Positions 50,513-55,756 of a DNA stretch of 55,756 bases are shown here, one piece after another. Below the pieces are notes generated by a model that was not told where the DNA came from, searched no databases, and saw only the letters and a list, made by a program, of their open reading frames with translations. Every line of letters starts with the position of its first letter. The stretch's first letter is position 1. Both the position numbers and the translations under genes were made by a program. Origin of the DNA: Mycobacterium shimoidei (GTDB lineage Bacteria > Actinomycetota > Actinomycetes > Mycobacteriales > Mycobacteriaceae); NCBI GenBank assembly GCA_002101905.1, contig LQPU01000007.1, positions 1-55,756 of the forward strand, given 5' to 3'.

Positions 50513-51314
50513 CTTTGCGCCTCGTGATCGGTTTGCCCGCGGAGGTGCCCCCGTCGACCGGCAAAACCACTCCGGTGACGTACCGGGAGCGGTCGCCGGC
50601 GAAGTACAGCGCCGCCTCGGCGACGTCGTCGGGTGTGCCTTCCCGCTGTAGCGGCCGGTCGGCCCGCATCCGCGCGCGGGTCGTCTGCTCGAAACGCTCG
50701 AGTTGCTCGGGAGTCATGCCGGTCGCCGAGGACGCCAGTAGCGGAGTGGGGATGCTGCCCGGCGCGATGCAATTGACCCGGACGTCGTGGTAGGCCAACT
50801 CGATCGCCGCGGACTTGCTGAACTGGATCACCGCGGCCTTGGAGGCGCGATATGTCATCACGCCACCACCGGCCTGGATGCCGCCGATCGACGACACGTT
50901 GATGATCGAGCCGCCACCGTTGGTTGCCATGTGGCGGGCGGCATCGCGGGTACCGGCCATCACGCCGAGGACGTTGACCGCCATCACCCGGTGGAAATCC
51001 GCGAGGTCGTCCTCGAGGAAGCTGCGGTGCATCTTGCTGGACACGCCGGCGTTGTTGACCATGATGTCGAGGCGACCGAACTGCTCGACAGCAAAGCCCA
51101 CCAGGCCGTTGACCTGGTCCGGGTCGCCGGTGTCGGACCGCCGAGAGATCGCCTGGCCGCGATGCTTTGCCGCGAGCGCACTGGCCCGGTCGCCATCGAT
51201 ATCGCCGATGACCACCTGCGCGCCCTCCGCCACAAACCTTTCGACGATCCCCGCGCCGATCCCCGATGCGCCTCCGGTGACGATCGCGACTTTGCCGGCT
51301 AGCTCGTTGCCCAC
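50508..51314 (-). CDS. Short-chain dehydrogenase/reductase
   Basis: A 268-residue classical SDR. TGGASGIGAGIV near residue 14, NNAG, NVSSI and YRASK catalytic residues, and C-terminal TGVVLPVDGG. ATG start. It lies 45 bases upstream of the TetR gene with the palindrome between, and has a related TAAGTCA...TGATTTA element in its own promoter, so both are probably under the same regulator. Last gene before the phosphate-transport genes. Confidence 0.93.
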   Translation of the reverse strand: MGNELAGKVAIVTGGASGIGAGIVERFVAEGAQVVIGDIDGDRASALAAKHRGQAISRRSDTGDPDQVNGLVGFAVEQFGRLDIMVNNAGVSSKMHRSFLEDDLADFHRVMAVNVLGVMAGTRDAARHMATNGGGSIINVSSIGGIQAGGGVMTYRASKAAVIQFSKSAAIELAYHDVRVNCIAPGSIPTPLLASSATGMTPEQLERFEQTTRARMRADRPLQREGTPDDVAEAALYFAGDRSRYVTGVVLPVDGGTSAGKPITRRKD

Positions 51315-51343
51315 ACCGACGAGTTAATCGACGCCGTCGGTGT

Positions 51344-51359
51344 TAAGTCAAGTGATTTA
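51344..51359. promoter_or_regulatory. TAAGTCA-AG-TGATTTA dyad
   Basis: The same arms as the outer part of the 50489-50512 palindrome but only two bases apart. Twenty-nine bases upstream of the SDR start (minus strand). The remaining bases to 51595 hold a 12-bp palindrome GGCAGGCCTGCC (51368-51379) and presumably the pst promoter; I could not identify a convincing Pho/RegX3 box. Confidence 0.4.
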
Positions 51360-51595
51360 TTTTTTACGGCAGGCCTGCCCTGTTTGCTCGTCAGCACAAA
51401 AAGCGACGCGGATTGCTCGACTGATGGGTTGTGGTGCTGATACGTTCACGTCGGTGGGGACCTTTGTTGTTCGTGCGTCTCTACGGTTCCGGCCCGAAGG
51501 AGCCGCGGACCCACTGGCTGCCCGGCGCGACCTGACCGTCGGCGCAGCGAAAGTGGCCGTCGCGACTACCATCTCTACTGTTCGAAGGAGCTGAG

Positions 51596-52735
51596 TTGAA
51601 ACTCAACCGATTTGGCACTGCGCTCGGTGTCATGGCCAGCGGCGCACTTGTGTTGTCGGGGTGTGGCAATGACAACAGCGCGAACCAAGGCGCGAACCAA
51701 GGCGCGCCAACGACGTCCGGTTCACCGGGTGCTACGGCGTCAGCGAATGTGAATTGCGGCGGCACCAAGACGCTGAAGGCCAGCGGGTCGACAGCCCAAG
51801 CCAATGCGATGGCCCGCTTCGTCAACGCGTTCGAGGAGGCCTGTTCAGGGCAGACTCTCAACTACACTGCCAACGGCTCCGGCGCCGGCATCAATGAATT
51901 TACGGGCAACCAAACCGATTTCGCCGGCTCGGACGTAGCGCTGAAGCCCGAGGAAGCCACGAAAGCGCAGGAGCGCTGCGGCTCACCCGCCTGGCATCTG
52001 CCGACGGTTTTCGGGCCCATCGCGGTTACCTACAACGTCAAGGGCGTGGACAAACTGGTTCTGGATGGACCGACCGCCGCCAAAATCTTCAACGGCGCTA
52101 TCACCACGTGGAATGATCCCGCCATCGCGGGGCTGAACCAGGGCACCACGTTGCCGGATGAGCCGATCCATGTGGTGTTCCGCAGCGACGAGTCCGGGAC
52201 GACCGCGAATTTCCAGGAATACCTCGAGGCTGCCTCCGACGGCGCTTGGGGCAAGGGTGCCGGAAAGACGTTCAACGGCGGTGTCGGTGAAGGCGCCAAG
52301 GGCAACGACGGCACGTCGGCGGCGGTCAAGGGCACCGAAGGGTCGATCACCTACAACGAGTGGTCGTTCGCCCAGGCGCAGAAGCTGAGCATGGCCCAGA
52401 TCGTGACTTCGGCGGGTACCGAGCCGGTGTCGATCAGCGCCGACTCGGTTGGCAAGACCATCGCCGGGGCAACGATCAAGGGTGAGGGTAACGACCTGGT
52501 ACTCGACACGAACTCGTTCTACAAGCCGACACAGGCCGGGTCCTACCCGATCGTGCTGGCGACGTATGAGATTGTCTGCTCGAAGTATCCCGACCCCCAA
52601 GTCGGCACGGCCGTAAAGGCTTTCCTGCAGGCTGCGATCGGCCCGGGTCAAGAAGGCTTGGCGGACAACGGATACATCCCGATTCCGGACTCGTTCAAGT
52701 CGAGGTTGTCGACCGCGGTCAACGCTATCTCCTGA
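51596..52735 (+). CDS. pstS3: Periplasmic phosphate-binding lipoprotein PstS
   Basis: A 379-residue phosphate-binding protein. Lipoprotein signal peptide with lipobox LSGC, lipidated Cys23, then a low-complexity linker with two ANQG repeats. Phosphate-site motifs [23 protein letters not shown] and RSDESGTT are present. TTG start with AAGGAG upstream. It is anchored outside the membrane and delivers phosphate to PstC/PstA. Order with pstC, pstA and reversed pknD matches pstS3-pstC2-pstA1-pknD of M. tuberculosis, hence the symbol. Confidence 0.93.
   Translation: MKLNRFGTALGVMASGALVLSGCGNDNSANQGANQGAPTTSGSPGATASANVNCGGTKTLKASGSTAQANAMARFVNAFEEACSGQTLNYTANGSGAGINEFTGNQTDFAGSDVALKPEEATKAQERCGSPAWHLPTVFGPIAVTYNVKGVDKLVLDGPTAAKIFNGAITTWNDPAIAGLNQGTTLPDEPIHVVFRSDESGTTANFQEYLEAASDGAWGKGAGKTFNGGVGEGAKGNDGTSAAVKGTEGSITYNEWSFAQAQKLSMAQIVTSAGTEPVSISADSVGKTIAGATIKGEGNDLVLDTNSFYKPTQAGSYPIVLATYEIVCSKYPDPQVGTAVKAFLQAAIGPGQEGLADNGYIPIPDSFKSRLSTAVNAIS
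51678..51701 (+). repeat. Two 12-bp in-frame repeats in the PstS linker
   Basis: GCGCGAACCAAG occurs twice in tandem, encoding a repeated Ala-Asn-Gln-Gly in the flexible linker just after the lipobox. Copy number could vary between strains without breaking the frame. Confidence 0.6.
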
Positions 52736-52747
52736 TCGCTATAGGCA

Positions 52748-53743
52748 TTGGCTCAACAATCACCAACCACGCCTGATCGCTCCGGGGCAAGTCCCGGGTT
52801 CAAGGTGACCAGTGTGGCGGCGGCACGGCGCGGCGACCGACTGTTCAAGTCGGTCGCCGTCGCCGCCGGGATGACGGTCGTGATGGCGATCGCGCTCATC
52901 GCGATCTTCCTGCTGGTCAAAGCGGTGCCGTCGTTGCGTGCGAACCACGCCAACTTCTTCACCAGCTCGCAATTCGACACCCGCGAGGCCGACAATCTGG
53001 CGTTCGGCATCCGCGACTTGTTCATGGTCACCGTATTGAGCTCATTGTTCGCTCTGGCGTTGGCGGTGCCGGTGGCAGTGGGGATCGCGGTGTTCCTCAC
53101 CCAATACGCCCCGGCCAGGTTGTCGCGGCCGTTCGCCGGGATCGTAGACCTGCTGGCCGCGGTACCTTCGATCATCTTCGGGTTGTGGGGAATCTTCGTG
53201 CTGGCGCCGCAACTCGAGCCGTTAGAACTGATGCTCAACCGGCATCTGGGATGGTTGTTTCTGTTCAAGAAGGGCAACGTGTCGTTGGTAGGTGGCGGGA
53301 CCATCTTCACCGCCGGCATTGTGCTTGCGGTGATGATCCTGCCGATCATCTCGTCGGTGTCGCGAGAAGTGTTCCGGCAGACTCCAAGTACCCAAATCGA
53401 AGCAGCGCAGGCACTCGGTGCGACGAAGTGGGAAGTCATCCGGATGACCGTCTTTCCGTTCGGCCGTAGCGGTGTCATCGCGGCGTCAATGTTGGGCCTG
53501 GGCCGTGCTCTGGGTGAAACCGTGGCGGTGCTGATCATCTTGCGGGCCGCTGCCCAGCCCGGCCACTGGTCGTTGTTCGACGGTGGCTATACCTTTGCCT
53601 CCAAGATCGCCTCGGCGGCAACCGAATTCAGCGAACCGTTACCCACCGGCGCGTATATTTCAGCCGGCTTCGTGCTGTTCGTGCTGACGTTCTTGGTCAA
53701 TGCCGCCGCCCGGGCGGTCGCCGGCGGAAGGGTGAATCAGTGA
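52748..53743 (+). CDS. pstC2: Phosphate ABC transporter permease PstC
   Basis: A 331-residue inner-membrane permease with about six hydrophobic segments. N-terminal anchor near residues 38-60 ([18 protein letters not shown]) and the ABC permease EAA loop [27 protein letters not shown] resembles PstC2 of M. tuberculosis as I remember it. TTG at 52748 gives a hydrophilic N-tail; a GTG near 52804 is an alternative. Works with PstA, an ATPase (PstB, not in this window) and PstS. Confidence 0.92.
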   Translation: MAQQSPTTPDRSGASPGFKVTSVAAARRGDRLFKSVAVAAGMTVVMAIALIAIFLLVKAVPSLRANHANFFTSSQFDTREADNLAFGIRDLFMVTVLSSLFALALAVPVAVGIAVFLTQYAPARLSRPFAGIVDLLAAVPSIIFGLWGIFVLAPQLEPLELMLNRHLGWLFLFKKGNVSLVGGGTIFTAGIVLAVMILPIISSVSREVFRQTPSTQIEAAQALGATKWEVIRMTVFPFGRSGVIAASMLGLGRALGETVAVLIILRAAAQPGHWSLFDGGYTFASKIASAATEFSEPLPTGAYISAGFVLFVLTFLVNAAARAVAGGRVNQ

Positions 53744-53750
53744 GCCGCAG

Positions 53751-54656
53751 ATGAGCACCGAGACCCTCAGCCGGCCGGTCAAGACCGGGACATTTGGCCA
53801 CATCAGTATCGAGCGTCGGATCAAAAACCAGGTCGCGACAGTGCTTTTCCTCGCCTCGTTCATCGTGGCGCTGGTGCCGCTGGTATGGCTGCTCTGGGTG
53901 GTCGTCGCGCGCGGGTGGTACGGGGTCACCAGGTCGGGCTGGTGGACACACTCACTGCGCGGGGTGATGCCCGAGGAGTTCGCCGGCGGGGTGTATCACG
54001 CGTTGTATGGAACGATCGCTCAGGCGGGGGTCGCAGCGCTGATTGCGGTTCCGCTGGGATTGATGGTCGCGGTGTATTTGGCGGAGTATGGCCCGGATCG
54101 GCTGACACGGCTGACCACGTTCATGGTCGACGTGCTCGCCGGGGTGCCCTCGATTGTGGCGGCGCTGTTCATCTTCGCCCTGTGGATCGCCACCCTGGGC
54201 TTCGAGCAGAGCGGCTTCGCGGTGTCACTGGCGCTGGTTCTGCTGATGCTGCCGATCGTGGTGCGGGCAGCCGAAGAGATGCTCAAGCTGGTCCCCGACG
54301 AGTTGCGAGAAGCCGGCTACGCGTTGGGGATTCCGAAATGGAAGACCATCGTGCGCATCGTCTTCCCCGTCGCCTTGCCCGGCATCATCTCCGGTGTGTT
54401 GTTGTCGATCGCGCGCATCGTCGGCGAAACGGCGCCGGTGCTGGTGCTGGTCGGCTACAGCCGTTCGATCAACTACGACATGTTCGACGGCAATATGGCC
54501 TCGCTGCCGCTGCTGATCTACACCGAACTCTCTAACCCCGAACACGCCGGCTATTTGCGGATTTGGGGTGCGGCGCTGACGCTGATCATCGTGGTGGCGG
54601 TCGTCAACTTGGTTCCCGCTGTCGTGACCCGCCTGCTGGCAGCCCGACGTCTATAA
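53751..54656 (+). CDS. pstA1: Phosphate ABC transporter permease PstA
   Basis: A 301-residue membrane permease with about six hydrophobic segments. RRIKNQVATVLF and LVPLVWLLWVVVARGW form the first, and the EAA loop is EAGYALGIPKWKTI. Partner of PstC in the translocation channel. ATG seven bases after the pstC stop. Gene order and sequence fit PstA1. Convergent with pknD, separated by a short tandem repeat. Confidence 0.93.
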   Translation: MSTETLSRPVKTGTFGHISIERRIKNQVATVLFLASFIVALVPLVWLLWVVVARGWYGVTRSGWWTHSLRGVMPEEFAGGVYHALYGTIAQAGVAALIAVPLGLMVAVYLAEYGPDRLTRLTTFMVDVLAGVPSIVAALFIFALWIATLGFEQSGFAVSLALVLLMLPIVVRAAEEMLKLVPDELREAGYALGIPKWKTIVRIVFPVALPGIISGVLLSIARIVGETAPVLVLVGYSRSINYDMFDGNMASLPLLIYTELSNPEHAGYLRIWGAALTLIIVVAVVNLVPAVVTRLLAARRL

Positions 54657-54660
54657 CTTC

Positions 54661-54693
54661 CGCTAATTGGACGCTAATTGGACGCTAATTGGA
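54661..54693. repeat. Three perfect 11-bp tandem repeats
   Basis: CGCTAATTGGA three times without gaps, between the convergent pstA and pknD genes. The third copy contains the pknD stop codon (54685-54687) and its last codons. A small VNTR-like locus, unit not a multiple of three. No hairpin terminator is seen in this gap. Confidence 0.85.
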
Positions 54694-55756
54694 CTTTGTC
54701 GGCGGCAGCTTCACCACTCTGTTGTTGCCCCGGTCGGCGACGTAGATGTTGTGGTCCTTGTCGATGTCCACATCCAGTGGGGTGTTGAGACCTTCGAACG
54801 GCAGCACGACGGGGGTGCTCGACCCGGCCTCCAGCTTCACCACCTTGCTGGTGTCGTGTTCGGTGACGTAAACGGTGCCGGCGTCGTCCACCGCGATGCC
54901 CCACGGCACCGATAAGGGGCCGAACGGCAGCTCGACCGGAGTGTTCGATCCCGCCTCCAGCTTCAGCACCCGGTTGTTGTCGGAGTCGGTGACGTAGATA
55001 TTGCCGGCGTTGTCGAGCGCGACCGCGTCCGGGTGCTTGAGGTCGGTGAACGGCAGGTCGGTCTGGTTGTTCGACTCGTCCAACTTCACCACCCGGTTGT
55101 TGCCCCGGTCGGCGACATAGACATTGCCGGCGCTGTCCACCGCCAGTCCCTCGGGGTAGTTGAGGCCGGTGATCGGTAGCTCAGTCTGGTTGTTCGACCC
55201 GGCGGCCAGCTTCACCACCCTGTTGTTGAAGTCGGTGACGTACACCGCGCCGGCGGCATCCACCGCCAACCCCTGCGGCTCATAGAGGCCGGTGAACGGT
55301 AGCACCGACGGGGTGGTCGACCCGGGCGCCAGCTTCACCACCCGGCCGTACATGCCCTGGTTTGTGACGTAGACGTTGCCGGCGCTGTCCAGCGCCACTC
55401 CGCCCGGGGACAAACGGAAATTCAGGCCGTTGAACGGCAGCACCGTTTGACCGTTCGCCGACTTCGAGGAGGATTGCGGATGGAACAACAGGATGGCGGC
55501 GGCAACGACGACCCCGACAACTACGAGCGCGATCGCCCCGATGATCGCCCACCGTCGGCCGTGGTGCTCCGGTTCTTCAGGTGCTTTGCTGAAGTCGGGC
55601 GCGGCGACCGGGGCGGCAGAGGTCGGGATTCCTGGTTGGCTGGGCCAGCTACTGCCACCGGTATCGGTGTACGACGCCCACGCCGGCCGGGTCCAGCTGT
55701 CCGACTCCGGACCGGACCCGGTGGGCTGAGGTTGGGGTTGGGGTGGAGGCTGGGGT
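54685..55756 (-). CDS. pknD: Serine/threonine protein kinase PknD, C-terminal part (cut by window edge)
   Basis: Partial: the frame is open to the right edge, so the N-terminal kinase domain lies outside. About 356 residues are visible: a Pro/Gln-rich juxtamembrane stretch, one transmembrane helix (AIIGAIALVVVGVVVAAAIL), then an extracellular six-bladed NHL beta-propeller with repeats of about 42 residues (GLAVDSAGNVYVADRGNNRV type). This is the architecture of PknD, a sensor kinase whose propeller faces outside. Its position next to pst genes supports the name. Confidence 0.93.
   Translation of the reverse strand, partial: PQPPPQPQPQPTGSGPESDSWTRPAWASYTDTGGSSWPSQPGIPTSAAPVAAPDFSKAPEEPEHHGRRWAIIGAIALVVVGVVVAAAILLFHPQSSSKSANGQTVLPFNGLNFRLSPGGVALDSAGNVYVTNQGMYGRVVKLAPGSTTPSVLPFTGLYEPQGLAVDAAGAVYVTDFNNRVVKLAAGSNNQTELPITGLNYPEGLAVDSAGNVYVADRGNNRVVKLDESNNQTDLPFTDLKHPDAVALDNAGNIYVTDSDNNRVLKLEAGSNTPVELPFGPLSVPWGIAVDDAGTVYVTEHDTSKVVKLEAGSSTPVVLPFEGLNTPLDVDIDKDHNIYVADRGNNRVVKLPPTKSN

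Noticed and set aside
51361..51595. Pho/RegX3-type box in front of pstS
   Set aside because: GTTCACGTCGGT and GTTCGTGCG half-matches are present, but no clear repeat with the expected spacing could be shown by eye.
1..55756. tRNA, rRNA, CRISPR array, riboswitch, transposase or integrase
   Set aside because: None recognised on either strand. The DUF222/HNH gene is the only mobile-like element and lacks visible terminal repeats.

Overview
ORGANISM. The window looks like Mycobacterium chromosome: high GC, frequent GTG/TTG starts, 4-bp stop/start overlaps, a 13E12-type DUF222/HNH gene under a perfect mycobacterial SOS box, P450/3Fe-4S ferredoxin gene pairs, a probable mycofactocin-type dehydrogenase, and at the right edge the gene order pstS-pstC-pstA-(pknD reversed), which matches M. 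tuberculosis pstS3-pstC2-pstA1-pknD (from memory). No tRNA, rRNA, CRISPR array or intact insertion sequence was seen. LAYOUT. (1) 1-6.6 kb: a CoA-transferase with an upstream 28-codon ORF, SDR/ferredoxin/P450, a small secreted protein, and a two-gene acyl-CoA dehydrogenase unit. (2) 6.9-18.1 kb: a long plus-strand run of two amidohydrolases, Rieske ferredoxin, alpha/beta hydrolase, a NuoF-like flavoprotein with a ferredoxin, a DUF35-thiolase fusion, another hydrolase, two 3-hydroxyisobutyrate-dehydrogenase-like proteins and P450 plus ferredoxin. (3) 18.2-25 kb: SOS-boxed DUF222/HNH gene, hydrolase-cyclase chimera, P450/ferredoxin/DUF1330/SDR, and a TetR with a partner. (4) 25-29.5 kb, minus strand: amidohydrolase, acyl-CoA dehydrogenase, enoyl-CoA hydratase/isomerase, thiolase. 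(5) 29.7-41 kb: AhpD-like protein, Rieske oxygenase, amidohydrolase, NTF2-like protein, acyl-CoA dehydrogenases, TetR, P450 and SDRs. (6) 40.5-51.3 kb, minus strand: SDR, TetR, ferredoxin, P450, amidohydrolase, two M24-fold proteins, a 49-aa ORF, a double CoA-transferase, an LLM flavin oxidoreductase and an SDR. (7) 51.6-55.8 kb: phosphate ABC transporter genes and the 3' part of pknD. HOW IT FITS TOGETHER. About 50 kb reads as a catabolic island for hydrophobic, probably cyclic or branched molecules (steroid-, terpenoid- or aromatic-like; the substrate is not determinable here). P450s and a Rieske oxygenase would hydroxylate, SDRs oxidise alcohols, CaiB proteins attach CoA, acyl-CoA dehydrogenases, hydratase and thiolase carry out beta-oxidation, a DUF35-thiolase may act as a retro-aldolase, and amidohydrolases or alpha/beta hydrolases open rings. 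The most striking non-coding signal is a 17-bp dyad, consensus TGAGAAT-N3-ATTCTCA, found in front of nine transcription units between 1.4 and 37.5 kb. It suggests one local regulon, plausibly run by the TetR at 36.7 kb. The minus-strand block at 40.5-50.5 kb lacks this box and has its own TetR and a different palindrome. A recurring theme is a catalytic protein next to a relative that has lost key residues (M24 pair, amidohydrolase pair, CoA-transferase halves).
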